From DASTCZ01 sp035308165 (GTDB lineage: Bacteria > Acidobacteriota > Terriglobia > Acidiferrales > UBA7541), in contig DATGHC010000009.1 in assembly GCA_035308165.1 (NCBI GenBank), positions 62,001 to 126,000 on the forward strand: DNA of 64,000 nucleotides, read 5' to 3'. Position 1 is the stretch's first letter. Every line of letters starts with the position of its first letter. A program made the translations under genes and the position numbers. Of this stretch, positions 43,435 to 52,628 are shown piece after piece. The notes beneath the pieces are model-generated. The model worked only from the letters and a program-made list of their open reading frames with translations, did not search any database and had not been told where the DNA came from.

Positions 43435-45879
43435 ATGAGATTCCGGGTTCTGGCTGGTTGGGCGTCAATCTCTCTTTTGGCGCTGAGTTTGTTCGGATGC
43501 AATAACCAGCCATCGGGACCTCAGCCCCCCACCATTACAACTCAGCCCGCCGCTCAGACCGTGAACGCTGGCCAGACCGCCACATTTTCCGTTACGGCAA
43601 CGGGGGCGTCCCCTTTGGCTTACCAGTGGTTCCTCAATCAATCCGCTATTAAGGGCGCCACTTCCTCATCTTATACGACGCCGACTTTGACTCCCTCGGA
43701 TTCTGGGAATAGCTATTTCGTTTTTATTACCAATTCAAATGGGAGCACGGAAAGCACCCCGGTTACCGTGACGGTGAATTTCGCTCCGATATTCACTACC
43801 GCCAAGACCGCAACGTTTTTGGATGGAGTGTCGGGTAGCTTTGTCGTGTCCGTATCGGCCGTCCCCACGGCATCCTATTCGGAATCAGGCGCATTGCCCG
43901 CGGGCGTCACCTTCACCGACGATAAGAACAACAACGCCACCTTCGCCGGAACCGCCACAGCCACAGGCTCCTTTCCCATCACCATCACCGCGCAGAACGG
44001 ATTGACTCCCAATGCAACCCAGAATTTTGTGCTCACCGTGACCACTCAGTCTCCGGTAATCACCAGCGCCCCCACCACCATCTTCACCGTCGGAGTGCAA
44101 GGGACCTATAAGGTGACCACCACTGGCGCTCCCCTGCCAGGTATTACGGAGACAGGCGCACTGCCCTCGCCTCTCACGTTTACGGACAACAAGGACGGAA
44201 CTGCCACTCTCGCCGGAACGCCGACGGCCTCTGGCTCATTTCCCTTCACAATTACCGCCCAGAACGGCACGCTTCCGAATGCCATACAGCAATTCACGCT
44301 GACGATTAATCCCCACACCAGCCCCTCCGAGGGCTTGGTGCGGCCCGAGGATGTGCCCACGTTCCATAACGACGCTGCGCGCACAGGTCAGAATCTGAAT
44401 GAAACCATTCTTACCCCCACAAACGTGAACTCCGCGACCTTCGGCAAGATCGGGTTTTTGCCGGTGGATGGGCAAGTGGACGCTCAGCCGCTCTACCTTT
44501 CCAATGTTTCCGTCGCCGGCGGTGACGCTCATAACACCCTGTATGTCGCCACCGAGCATGGCAGCGTCTATGCCTTCGACGCGGGTTCCGGAGCCATCCT
44601 CTGGCAGAAATCGTTAGTTGCCTCCGGCGAAATGCCTGCCTTGGATCATGGATGCAATCCGGCTGCGGCGGAAATCGGAATCAGTGCCACGCCGGTGATC
44701 GACCGCACGCGCGGCCCGAATGGCGAGCTTTACGTTGTTGCCGCGTCCATGGACGCGGCTGGAAATTATTTTCAGCGGCTGCACGCGCTGGACGTTGCCA
44801 CAGGCGCGGAACTGCAGGGCGGCCCGACAACCATTCAACCCGCGGCCTCTCAAGTAACTTCAGTGATTGATAAGTCTCCAGGTCTAAACGCAGCGACGGT
44901 CTTCGATCCTTCTCAATCGCGGGCGGGATCAGCTTTGCTCTTGCTAAGCGGACGGATTTTCGCCGCGTGGGCGCCGTCGTGTAATTCTGCGTCCAATAGT
45001 TATTGGATCATGGCCTTCGACGCCGCCACGCAATCATTAACCGATGCTTTGTCTCTCCCCGCCGCGGGAATTCAGGTCGATGGCTCCGCTGGGGGGCTAC
45101 AGCTTTCCGCCGACGCTTCCGGAAATATCTACCTCCTTCAAAGCGCCGCGGGATTTCTGAACAAGGCACCTAGTGCAAGCGCGCCACTTTCTTTGGGAAG
45201 TCCTCTTGAAGCTTTCCTCAAGCTTTCAACGTCAACCGGGAATTTGAGCCCGAGCTCACCAGGCTTTGTTGGAACGGTCACAGCATCCGATCAGGCCGCC
45301 GACTTCGCCACTTCTGGAGTCCTGGTGATCCCCGATCTTATCGAGACATCAGGCAACACCATCCACCTTGCGGTGGCATCAGGGTCTGAAGGCAACATCT
45401 ATATTCTGAATCGTGACTCTCTCGCAGGTGGATTCACTCGCAGCGTTGTCTTTCAGGAACTGAGTGGCGCCTTGTCGCCTGCGGGTCTCGCATTCCTTCC
45501 AGCCTATTTCAACAAAATTGTTTATTTCGGTACTTCGGGCGATTCGATCAAGGCCTTCTCAATTTCCAATGCTCTTCTCTCCACCGCGCCCGTGACTCAG
45601 ACAACAACGATATTCGGCGCGGAGGGCGCCTCTCCTGTGATTTCCGCCGACAACGCCGCAAACGCTATTTTGTGGGCGGTGGAAGCGGGAGACCCCGCTG
45701 TCTTGCATGCTTACGATGCGACAGCTTTGGCGCGCGAACTCTACAACTCCAGCGCAGCCGTCAACGGCAGGGATAGTTTGGGTGCGCAGAGCAAACCAGC
45801 CACACCCACGATTGCCAATGGCAAAGTTTTCATTGCCACGCAAAACGGCATCGCCATCTTCGGGCTCATCCCAAGATAA
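43435..45879 (+). CDS. Lipoprotein with Ig-like domains and a PQQ-type beta-propeller
   Basis: A surface or periplasmic lipoprotein of about 814 residues. Lipobox in LLALSLFGC. Residues 25-115 form an Ig-like domain (TVNAGQTATFSVTATG, YQWFLNQSAIKG). Two putative-Ig repeats follow (SESGALPAGVTFTDDKNNNA and TETGALPSPLTFTDNKDGTA), near duplicates of each other. The C-terminal 500 residues are propeller blades (NTLYVATEHGSVYAFDAGSG, GNIYILNRDSL, NGKVFIATQNGIAIFG). No enzyme residues are visible, so a binding or adhesion role is likely. GGAGAGG lies 8 nt before ATG 43435. It ends at a strong terminator. Confidence 0.88.
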   Translation: MRFRVLAGWASISLLALSLFGCNNQPSGPQPPTITTQPAAQTVNAGQTATFSVTATGASPLAYQWFLNQSAIKGATSSSYTTPTLTPSDSGNSYFVFITNSNGSTESTPVTVTVNFAPIFTTAKTATFLDGVSGSFVVSVSAVPTASYSESGALPAGVTFTDDKNNNATFAGTATATGSFPITITAQNGLTPNATQNFVLTVTTQSPVITSAPTTIFTVGVQGTYKVTTTGAPLPGITETGALPSPLTFTDNKDGTATLAGTPTASGSFPFTITAQNGTLPNAIQQFTLTINPHTSPSEGLVRPEDVPTFHNDAARTGQNLNETILTPTNVNSATFGKIGFLPVDGQVDAQPLYLSNVSVAGGDAHNTLYVATEHGSVYAFDAGSGAILWQKSLVASGEMPALDHGCNPAAAEIGISATPVIDRTRGPNGELYVVAASMDAAGNYFQRLHALDVATGAELQGGPTTIQPAASQVTSVIDKSPGLNAATVFDPSQSRAGSALLLLSGRIFAAWAPSCNSASNSYWIMAFDAATQSLTDALSLPAAGIQVDGSAGGLQLSADASGNIYLLQSAAGFLNKAPSASAPLSLGSPLEAFLKLSTSTGNLSPSSPGFVGTVTASDQAADFATSGVLVIPDLIETSGNTIHLAVASGSEGNIYILNRDSLAGGFTRSVVFQELSGALSPAGLAFLPAYFNKIVYFGTSGDSIKAFSISNALLSTAPVTQTTTIFGAEGASPVISADNAANAILWAVEAGDPAVLHAYDATALARELYNSSAAVNGRDSLGAQSKPATPTIANGKVFIATQNGIAIFGLIPR

Positions 45880-45904
45880 CCCACGATGGTTTTATCTTCT
45901 GTAG

Positions 45905-45958
45905 CTCAGGGTGCACCCCCGAAGAATTGAGTCGGGGGGACCTGAGTCTTTTACTTTT
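45905..45958 (+). terminator. Intrinsic terminator of the lipoprotein gene
   Basis: A two-part stem: CTCAGG pairs with CCTGAG outside, CCCCCGA with TCGGGGG inside, then TCTTTTACTTTT. It lies 25 nt after the stop codon. Confidence 0.8.
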
Positions 45959-46074
45959 GAGGTGCTCTTGTACCCGCCACGCTTCCTAGAGGCGAGGTTG
46001 GACGAATCACTGAAGAAACAAGGCCAGGGGAAGCCGGACGACGCTTTGCGCAAACAGTGTAAGCAAGGCTTGGC

Positions 46075-46839
46075 TCATACTCCGTGCATTGCCGGATCCC
46101 AAATGAATTTATGCAACTGCAGGCCGAGCCTCACGGAAACCCCATCCGCCAAAATCCATTCCGCCAGCTCGCGCGCCTCCAGACCCGGCCACGTCCCCGC
46201 CGGATCGGGAAATGCCGGTGAAAAAATCACCTGGTGAACTTTTCGTGCCAACTCATGCCGCGCCGTGAATTCCCGCGCGAACTCATAATCTCGACGGCTG
46301 GCAATCACAAATTTGATTTCATCTTGCTGACCCAGCTCTTCAAGATTTGCAAAATCAAATGTCTCCGCCGCGCCGGAGTCAGGACACTTCACATCCACAA
46401 TTTTGATGACTTCCCGCGGGAGCTTGCCGATAAATCTTTCTCCGCTGGTCTCGATCATCACTGTGTAGCCCGCCGAGACGAGTTTCTCCGCCAGCGGAAT
46501 CGTTTCAGGTTGCAGCAGCGGCTCACCGCCAGTTATCTCTATCAGCCGGATTTCATTCTGATTCGTGATCGCTTCGCTCCGCACCGAATTGTCCGGCGCT
46601 TTATCCTGCACGAGACGAATCACTTTCACATCACCCCCACCCACCGGCCCCGGACGCGAAAGTTCCCGCACGCGCTGCAATACTTCCTCTACGCTCATTT
46701 TCGTGCCGCCATAAAACGCGTACGCCGAATCGCACCACGTGCACCGCAGATTGCATCCGGTAAGACGCACAAATATGCACGGCAACCCCGCGCGCGTGCC
46801 TTCACCCTGAATGGATCGGAATATTTCCGTGATCAACAT
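46075..46839 (-). CDS. queE: 7-carboxy-7-deazaguanine synthase (radical SAM)
   Basis: Turns 6-carboxy-tetrahydropterin into 7-carboxy-7-deazaguanine, the ring-contraction step of queuosine precursor synthesis. The 254-residue protein has FRSIQGEG at the start and the iron-sulfur motif Cys29-X3-Cys33-X2-Cys36 in CNLRCTWCDSAYA. ITGGEPLLQ binds SAM, and VDVKCPDSG with IKFVIASRRDY are QueE marks. It is the last gene of the dinG-queD-small gene-queE group, so its substrate is made by the queD product two genes upstream. queC and queF are not in the window. Confidence 0.95.
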   Translation of the reverse strand: MLITEIFRSIQGEGTRAGLPCIFVRLTGCNLRCTWCDSAYAFYGGTKMSVEEVLQRVRELSRPGPVGGGDVKVIRLVQDKAPDNSVRSEAITNQNEIRLIEITGGEPLLQPETIPLAEKLVSAGYTVMIETSGERFIGKLPREVIKIVDVKCPDSGAAETFDFANLEELGQQDEIKFVIASRRDYEFAREFTARHELARKVHQVIFSPAFPDPAGTWPGLEARELAEWILADGVSVRLGLQLHKFIWDPAMHGV

Positions 46840-46857
46840 GAGGCTAACTCGAAGTCG

Positions 46858-47049
46858 CTAGCGCGGCCGCGCGCCCGTCTTGTGCTTCCGCAAGTACGCA
46901 TTCACCAGATAAATCGCCAGCCCGAATCCCAGCAGCCCGCCCGCCGCGCGCACATAAGTCAGCTGGACACCGGCATAGATTGCTAGTAATATATATGCAG
47001 TAACGATAATCGCCGCCGGAATCGCAATAATCAAATATGCCCGGTTCAT
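46858..47049 (-). CDS. Small two-helix membrane protein
   Basis: 63 residues with two helices (LIIAIPAAIIVTAYILLAIY and AGGLLGFGLAIYLVNAYL) and a basic tail RKHKTGARPR, which would place the C-terminus inside. It lies between queD and queE on the same strand (66-nt and 18-nt gaps). It is much too short for the known queuosine-precursor transporters QueT or YhhQ. Function unknown. Confidence 0.6.
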   Translation of the reverse strand: MNRAYLIIAIPAAIIVTAYILLAIYAGVQLTYVRAAGGLLGFGLAIYLVNAYLRKHKTGARPR

Positions 47050-47115
47050 GAAAAATCCTGTTTTTCGTAAAATTCCATTTTTTCCTTATTGAGTTGGTCA
47101 ACCAACCAAATTAGG

Positions 47116-47502
47116 CTATGGCCTGTAAGTTGCTGATGTTAAATCAGTTTCCCACACGGTGACGCTCGAGATCTTCGGCAGCGCCGTCCCCTCGCGGCTC
47201 AGCTCCTTCATCCCCCGCAAAGTTTCCTCATACAAATACTTGGCAATATTTTCCGCCGATGGATTGATGGAATCGAACGGCGCCTGATCGTTCAGGAATT
47301 TGTGATCCACTTCGTTGATGATTTTGTGCAGAATCTGTTTCAAGTGCACAAAATCAAAAAGCAGCCCGATGGTATCCAGTTGCTTTCCTTCCAAAATCAC
47401 GCGCACTTTGTAATTGTGGCCGTGCGGATTTTCGCATTTGCCTTTGTATCCGCGCAGGGCGTGGCCCGCGGAAAATGTTTCGTCGACGCTGACTTCAAAC
47501 AT
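47116..47502 (-). CDS. queD: 6-carboxy-5,6,7,8-tetrahydropterin synthase
   Basis: Converts dihydroneopterin triphosphate to 6-carboxy-tetrahydropterin in queuosine synthesis. About 128 residues of the T-fold. Zinc ligands His14 (SAGHAL), His27 and His29 (HGHNY), catalytic Cys23 in KCENPHGHNY; later FDFVHLKQIL, VDHKFLND and PSAENIAKYL are standard. ATG 47502 has GAGAGG 5 nt upstream; the longer frame to 47652 is not needed. It starts 22 nt after the dinG stop. Confidence 0.95.
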   Translation of the reverse strand: MFEVSVDETFSAGHALRGYKGKCENPHGHNYKVRVILEGKQLDTIGLLFDFVHLKQILHKIINEVDHKFLNDQAPFDSINPSAENIAKYLYEETLRGMKELSREGTALPKISSVTVWETDLTSATYRP

Positions 47503-47524
47503 GAATGCCTCTCGCGAAAATGTG

Positions 47525-49663
47525 TTACCGGGATTTCTTTCGCATAAATCGCTCAACTTCGGCGATGTCGCGCGTGGTGGAATATTCCGGCAGCGACGCA
47601 ATAAAAATCTTACCATACTGCATCCGCTCGATGCGGCTATCGAGAATGGCAAGCACGCCGCGATCGCTGCGCGAACGGATCAGTCGTCCGAACCCCTGCT
47701 TGAGCGCGAGCACCGCTTCCGGCACTTGATACTCGGCGAAAGCGTTGCGGCCCTCTTCCTGCATCGCGCGCACACGCGCGGCGACAACCGGATCGCTGGG
47801 CACGGCGAAGGGCAGCCGGTCCACGATGACGCAGGAGAGCTGATCGCCGGGAACGTCAACCCCCTGCCAGAAACTGGAAGTGGCGAATAATACCGCGTTT
47901 GGAGTGTTGCGAAATTTTTCAAGCAGCGCAGGCCGCGGCGCGGTGCCCTGCAACAGCAGAGGAAAATCGACGGCCTGCTTCACGCGGCCGTGGACTTCGT
48001 TCATCTGATTGTAACTAGTGAACAAACAGAAGGCGCGCCCTTTGGTGATTTCCAGCAGGCGCGCGATTTCCTGTGCTGCTTTTTCTGAAAACGCGCTGTC
48101 GCGCACATCGGGCATGCGATCGGGAATGTAAAGCAGCGCCTGGTTGCGATAATCAAATTCAGTGGGCAGAACTTTTTCGAGCGCCACAGGAATCCCCAGG
48201 CGTTGCTTGAGAAAATCGAATCGTCCGCCGACGGCAAGCGTGGCCGAGGTGAGCACGACGGTGTTAAATCGCTCGAAGAGCTGCTCGCGCAGAATTGCGC
48301 TGACATCAATGGGAGTGGCGGTAAGAAAAACTCCTTTGTTCCGCCGCTCCATCCAATAAACGTAGTTGTGTTCGTTGGATTCCATCAGGAATTCAGTTTC
48401 GCCGCGCAGTTCAAAGCTGCGGCGCGCGATATTGACAAGCTCTTCGGGTTTCGAGGGAAGCGCAGCGATTTCCGTTTCGATTCCCTTGAGCGCCTGCAGC
48501 ACGCCGTCATAAGCATCGCGATTGCTTTCGAGAAAACACTCGCGTTCGACGCGCTCAAAGGAAGAGCGGCCCTCGCGCGGAGGGAACGCTTCAAAGAAAG
48601 TACGGGCCCGCTCGCGGATGCGAGCCGCGCGGCGCAGCAAGGAAGCCTGGCCGACTTTGGTCATGCGCAAGGCCTGCTCGGCGTCGCGCGCCAATTCCTC
48701 AAAACGGTAGTTGGAAGTCTGGCGGCCGAAATAGTCTCCGGCGATGTCCTCAATTTCGTGGGCCTCGTCAAAAATGACGGAGTCATATTCGGGAAGGATG
48801 CTGCCGAAATCATCCTGGCGGAGCGCGAGATCAGCAAAGAACAAATGGTGATTGACGATGACGAGGTCCGCATCGGCGGCGCGCTGGTGCATGGCGGTGA
48901 TGAAGCAGCGATTGAACTCGGGACATTTCTGTCCGGTGCAAGCTTCACGGCGCGCATCGAGACGGTGCCAAAGATCGGCGTCGTCGGGAAGGAAATTCAG
49001 CTCGGCGCGGTCGCCGGTTTCCGTGAGTTTTTCCCAGTCAGAGATTTGTGTGAACCAGTCCACTTCGTCGAGCCCTTTGAGCGAGGGCTGATCCGCCGTC
49101 CAATGCACTTTTTGACGGCAAAGGAAATTCCCGCGGCCCTTCATCACCGCAACTTTCAGTTTTTGCGCAAAATGCTTTTGAAGAAAGGGAATGTCTTTGG
49201 AAAAAAGCTGTTCCTGCAAGGATTTTGTGGCGGTGGAAATCACGACGCGCTTGCCGCTGCGAATCGCGGGGATGAGATAGGCCAGAGTCTTGCCGGTGCC
49301 GGTGCCCGCTTCAACAATGGCGTGGCGTTTCTTCTGAAAGGCTTCTTCGAGGATGCCCGCCATTTCGAGCTGAGAGCGGCGGTGCTCGTATCCCTGCGGC
49401 ATACATTTTTCAAGCATGCCGCCCGAACCAAAAATGTCGGAGATGGAGGGCCGATTGTCTTCAGGGGCGGCGGCCCCGTCCAATTTTGCTCCGGCGCGCG
49501 CGGCTTGTTGCTCGTCAAATTCTTCGTCGGTCAGCTCGTCGCCGGCGAATCCATCGTGGCCGGTGCTCATCGAATGCGAGTCAGCGCAATGGTCAGGCAC
49601 ATAGCTACGTTCAGGCGGCGCAGCCGATGTGGGTGGGGCAGATTTTGAATTTCGTTTGGACAT
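47525..49663 (-). CDS. dinG: DinG/YoaA-type iron-sulfur DNA helicase
   Basis: ATP-dependent 5'-3' helicase of the XPD-like superfamily 2 group, acting on damaged or structured DNA. About 712 residues: acidic low-complexity N-terminus, Walker A AGTGTGKT (119-126), and four iron-sulfur Cys (Cys182, Cys242, Cys247, Cys253). The DEAH box is FDEAHEIED at 298-306, the motif IV region SFWQGVDVPGDQ and motif VI QGFGRLIRS. ATG 49663 is taken because the sequence upstream (to 49834) is Arg/Ser-rich and looks non-coding. It heads the queD-queE group, 32 nt from the end of the tetR gene. The link to queuosine genes is probably positional only. Confidence 0.93.
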   Translation of the reverse strand: MSKRNSKSAPPTSAAPPERSYVPDHCADSHSMSTGHDGFAGDELTDEEFDEQQAARAGAKLDGAAAPEDNRPSISDIFGSGGMLEKCMPQGYEHRRSQLEMAGILEEAFQKKRHAIVEAGTGTGKTLAYLIPAIRSGKRVVISTATKSLQEQLFSKDIPFLQKHFAQKLKVAVMKGRGNFLCRQKVHWTADQPSLKGLDEVDWFTQISDWEKLTETGDRAELNFLPDDADLWHRLDARREACTGQKCPEFNRCFITAMHQRAADADLVIVNHHLFFADLALRQDDFGSILPEYDSVIFDEAHEIEDIAGDYFGRQTSNYRFEELARDAEQALRMTKVGQASLLRRAARIRERARTFFEAFPPREGRSSFERVERECFLESNRDAYDGVLQALKGIETEIAALPSKPEELVNIARRSFELRGETEFLMESNEHNYVYWMERRNKGVFLTATPIDVSAILREQLFERFNTVVLTSATLAVGGRFDFLKQRLGIPVALEKVLPTEFDYRNQALLYIPDRMPDVRDSAFSEKAAQEIARLLEITKGRAFCLFTSYNQMNEVHGRVKQAVDFPLLLQGTAPRPALLEKFRNTPNAVLFATSSFWQGVDVPGDQLSCVIVDRLPFAVPSDPVVAARVRAMQEEGRNAFAEYQVPEAVLALKQGFGRLIRSRSDRGVLAILDSRIERMQYGKIFIASLPEYSTTRDIAEVERFMRKKSR

Positions 49664-49695
49664 GCGAGCCCTGCGGCGGCGCCTGGATCTGTGGC

Positions 49696-50340
49696 CTATC
49701 GAAGAGAATACCTTAGCATATTCGCGCGGCGAATTTGGTGGAGGGAATGACGCTTCACCAAATACGGAGCCAGCACGGATTCCAAGTCGGCACGCATCCA
49801 GCGCGCGGCCCTGCCCTGCCGATAAAACGCCCAAGATAACATCGAGCCGCTCAAAACCGCTTCGATGGTCCGAGCGAGACGGGACGGATTCACAGAGGTT
49901 GCCAATTCGCCGGCTTTCTTGGCAGCTTCGATCAGCCCTCGCAATCCTTCCCGATTGGCGCGCGCCTGTTTGACCAAGTACTTGCGAAAGTCCGGGTCAG
50001 TCAAATCAATTTGCAAATACGCCAGGTTTCGTGAAAGAGCCGCGGGTGATGAAGCCATGCCTGCCATGCAATCAGAGTATGCGCGGACGGCTGCCAGAGG
50101 AGAGTGATGCTGCTTGGCCATGGTGGCAATCATCTCGCCGCTGCTGTTGGCGGCCTTCTCAAACATTGCCAGGAGCATGGCGCGCTTGGACCCGAAGCGC
50201 TGAACCGGCACGGCCGCGGTCACGCCGGCCTCCTCGGCGATGGCGGCAAGAGTCAGTTCACGCGGGCCGACCCTGGACATCACGGCATGAGCGGCGGCAA
50301 ACAACTGGTCATCGGTGACCTTCCTAGGGCGCGGGCTCAT
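49696..50340 (-). CDS. TetR-family transcriptional repressor
   Basis: A 214-residue protein with an N-terminal TetR helix-turn-helix (ELTLAAIAEEAGVTAAVPVQ, RFGSKRAML) and a helical ligand-binding, dimer-forming C-terminal part. It is divergent from the RibD-C/DHFR-like gene at 50459 and very likely controls it and itself through the shared 118-bp region, which contains repeats and an inverted repeat. The ligand is unknown. Confidence 0.92.
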   Translation of the reverse strand: MSPRPRKVTDDQLFAAAHAVMSRVGPRELTLAAIAEEAGVTAAVPVQRFGSKRAMLLAMFEKAANSSGEMIATMAKQHHSPLAAVRAYSDCMAGMASSPAALSRNLAYLQIDLTDPDFRKYLVKQARANREGLRGLIEAAKKAGELATSVNPSRLARTIEAVLSGSMLSWAFYRQGRAARWMRADLESVLAPYLVKRHSLHQIRRANMLRYSLR

Positions 50341-50365
50341 GGATCTCGTTCAGAATAAATTGGGC

Positions 50366-50415
50366 TTGACCATTTCTAAACAGCGGCATAGTATCATATC
50401 TAAACACACATTTAG
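50366..50415 (+). promoter_or_regulatory. Promoter and putative TetR operator for the RibD-C/DHFR-like gene
   Basis: TTGACC (50366-50371), a 17-bp spacer and TAGTAT (50389-50394) form a good sigma-70 promoter. TCTAAACA occurs twice, at 50375-50382 in the spacer and 50399-50406 at the likely transcription start. The second overlaps the inverted repeat CTAAA-CACACA-TTTAG (50400-50415). This placement suits repression by the divergent TetR protein. Confidence 0.6.
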
Positions 50416-50458
50416 TTATGAGCCTGCGGGGTCCAAATTTGTGGAAAGGGGCGCGACG

Positions 50459-51031
50459 ATGCGAATCGTGACTTACGGCGGGGCCGTCAGCCTGGATGGA
50501 TTTCTGGCGGGCGCGGACGGCTCGATCGACTGGTTGCACCACAGCAAGGATGTACAGCAGGTGATGGCGGACTACTGGAAAGATGTTGACGCGGTCCTGA
50601 TGGGACGGAAGACCTACGAAGTGGCGGTGTCCATGGGCGGTGCCACTCGGGAAAAGCCCAAAAAGAACAAGGAGGGCAAGCGCCGCAAGCCAACCGTCCA
50701 AACGTTTATATTCTCGCGGACACTCAAAGTCCTTGACGACCCCAATGTCGAACTTGTGGCCGGTGATGCAGCCGAATTCGTGCGGAATCTGAAGCACCAA
50801 CCGGGAAAAAGGATTTGCTTGATGGGCGGGGGTGAGCTGGCGCAGTCACTTCTGGCCGCGGGTTTGGTGGATGAAATCGGACTGAATATTCATCCGATTC
50901 TGCTTGGGTCAGGAATTCCAACTTTCCGCGAACTCAAGAAACGAGTGAAACTAACACTGACGGAGAGCCGGCAAATGGATGGCGGCTGCATCCTGGTGAA
51001 ATACAATGTTGTGCACGCAAAACAGGATTGA
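50459..51031 (+). CDS. RibD-C/dihydrofolate-reductase-family protein
   Basis: A probable NADPH-dependent reductase of about 190 residues with the DHFR/RibD C-terminal fold. VTYGGAVSLDGFLAGADGSI starts the fold, then VLMGRKTYEV, TFIFSRTL, and the nucleotide-binding loop ICLMGGGELAQSLLAAGLVD, ending LNIHPILLGSGIPTF. Such stand-alone proteins are common next to TetR regulators and are of unknown substrate. ATG 50459 has AAAGGGG about 9 nt upstream; the frame open to 50315 overlaps tetR and is not used. Confidence 0.9.
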   Translation: MRIVTYGGAVSLDGFLAGADGSIDWLHHSKDVQQVMADYWKDVDAVLMGRKTYEVAVSMGGATREKPKKNKEGKRRKPTVQTFIFSRTLKVLDDPNVELVAGDAAEFVRNLKHQPGKRICLMGGGELAQSLLAAGLVDEIGLNIHPILLGSGIPTFRELKKRVKLTLTESRQMDGGCILVKYNVVHAKQD

Positions 51032-51045
51032 AATGGAAGGGCGCG

Positions 51046-51684
51046 TCAGGCGTCCAGGTCGTATGCGGTCTTCAGCCATTTTTTTACTTCGGCGTCGATT
51101 TCGGATGCGGATTTCAATTCGATGCGGTGCGTGATGCGATCTTTCTTTTTGGCGCCGCCAGTGTCAATAATTCGCTTGGGCAGTTTTCCTTTGAAATGAG
51201 TGAGGGAAAGACCCAGATCAATCCGCGAATTGGTTGTGGGCTTGATCTGGGCGAAAACGTGATTGCGGTAAAGCGGCACGATGGTTTTGCAGGGGCAGGC
51301 TTTGGCGTCCGCGCCTTGCGAGAGGCCCAGCGCGAGCAGGTCATCGTAAACGGGGCGCAGCTTTTCTTTCGCGCCGGCGTATTGCTCTTCTACATACTGC
51401 GCGGCAGCTTGGAGATATGCCTCCGGGTCACTATCTTCGGTGCCCTTGCCCTCGGCTCGCTCGGCAATCCACCACGCACTGTTGGTGCCCAACTTGTGTT
51501 TTGTTTTAAGCCATTCCCGGCGAGACTTCTCGTCCTTGGGGCCTTCTTTTTTCACTAACGCAAGCCATTCTTCCAGCGAGTGACCTGTCTTCGATTTCAA
51601 TTCCGCTAACCACTTCTGGACCATGGCTACGCCCGGGTGAACTGCGTAAAGTGATTTGGTTTTTGCCGCGCTGGTCTTTGGCAT
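51046..51684 (-). CDS. DUF4287 / DUF5655 domain protein
   Basis: About 212 residues in two parts. The N-terminal DUF4287-like domain (VQKWLAELKSKTGHSLEEWL, WLKTKHKLGTNSAWWIAE) is followed by a DUF5655-like domain (YDDLLALGLSQGADAKACPC, KTIVPLYRNHVFAQIKP, AEVKKWLKTAYDLDA). Both are of unknown function; the second resembles proteins used for DNA or transport annotation without proof. ATG 51684 has GGAGG 6 nt upstream, better than the frame start at 51738. It is convergent with the RibD-C gene. Confidence 0.85.
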   Translation of the reverse strand: MPKTSAAKTKSLYAVHPGVAMVQKWLAELKSKTGHSLEEWLALVKKEGPKDEKSRREWLKTKHKLGTNSAWWIAERAEGKGTEDSDPEAYLQAAAQYVEEQYAGAKEKLRPVYDDLLALGLSQGADAKACPCKTIVPLYRNHVFAQIKPTTNSRIDLGLSLTHFKGKLPKRIIDTGGAKKKDRITHRIELKSASEIDAEVKKWLKTAYDLDA

Positions 51685-51907
51685 AGTGGGCCTCCGTGAA
51701 TCAATGCCGGTCGAATCTTCGCGCGGGATTATAGCCAATGAGAGCAGGACTGACTACGGCATGGATCGTGATTGGCCAGAGCAAGACCTCAGGGCCATCG
51801 GCGCGGAATTCGAGCCGCTACGCCCTGAGCCACAGATGAAATTCGTCGCGATAACACTACGCGATGGAGATCGTTTGAACCGACGGTATTGAATCAAGGG
51901 CAGCACC

Positions 51908-52387
51908 GTGGTTGAATCAAACGTGATTGAAATGCGGGTTACCCAGATTGAACGCGCTGTGAGGAAAAGATTTGTGAGAAAAGAGATTTGGGCTGCGGTG
52001 ATAGTGATGATTGTTGCGCTGACGATCGGGTCCCAAACGCAGCGTGCTAACGCGAGTGGATCGCGGCATGCACGAGTGACGCCGAGTGCACAAAGCGACG
52101 CTGACCTGGTGGCGAAGGGGAAGGCGAGCTACGACGGATATGGCTGCTACGACTGTCACGGTGCCAAAGGCGAGGGGTCGTCGGAAGGGCCAAGCCTGAT
52201 TGAGTCAAAGCTGACGGCGGAAGAGGTGGCGAAGACCTTGAAGAACCCGAGCGCGGATGCGCGGTCCCGGGGGATGCCGGTGATACCTCCGGATAGTCCG
52301 GATTTACCCGGGTTGGTGGCGTTTGTGATGAGCCTGAGGAAGCCGGCAACTGCGGCAGCGAGCGTTACATTGGATCTCACCAGGTAG
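51908..52387 (+). CDS. Small membrane-anchored cytochrome c
   Basis: A 159-residue monohaem c-type cytochrome. An N-terminal helix (IWAAVIVMIVALTIGSQTQ) acts as signal or anchor. The haem site is GCYDCHGAKGEG (CxxCH), and the axial Met is probably in RSRGMPVIPPDSP. This places it in the periplasm as an electron carrier. GTG 51908 or ATG 51932 could be the start; neither has a strong ribosome site. No redox partner is nearby. Confidence 0.85.
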   Translation: MVESNVIEMRVTQIERAVRKRFVRKEIWAAVIVMIVALTIGSQTQRANASGSRHARVTPSAQSDADLVAKGKASYDGYGCYDCHGAKGEGSSEGPSLIESKLTAEEVAKTLKNPSADARSRGMPVIPPDSPDLPGLVAFVMSLRKPATAAASVTLDLTR

Positions 52388-52628
52388 CATTGCTTATCGG
52401 ATGTTTGTCCGGTTCCGCGACGAGCAATCCCACAAGCGGCCAAGACCGTACAGATAATCAATCCGAATGGCATGTAACCCACTGAACTAAATACACTTAC
52501 GAAAGCATCATAGGGAACTTAGGTTGCGGTTAAGAGAGTGAAATTGTGTCCTTTGGTGGGTAACCAGCGCGGTCCCGTGCGTCAGTGTGAGAAACGGGTT
52601 GTGTGACCGCGTAGTGAGGGGTGGGTTC

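Noticed and set aside
48203..49648. 481-residue frame antisense to the DinG helicase
   Set aside because: Long, but it mirrors GC-rich codons of a gene with all helicase motifs and four iron-sulfur Cys; no recognisable protein on this strand.
46075..49663. A 7-deazaguanine DNA-modification or defence island (queD, queE plus helicase)
   Set aside because: No DpdA-like transglycosylase, queC, nuclease or other dpd genes are visible; a housekeeping queuosine and repair arrangement is simpler.
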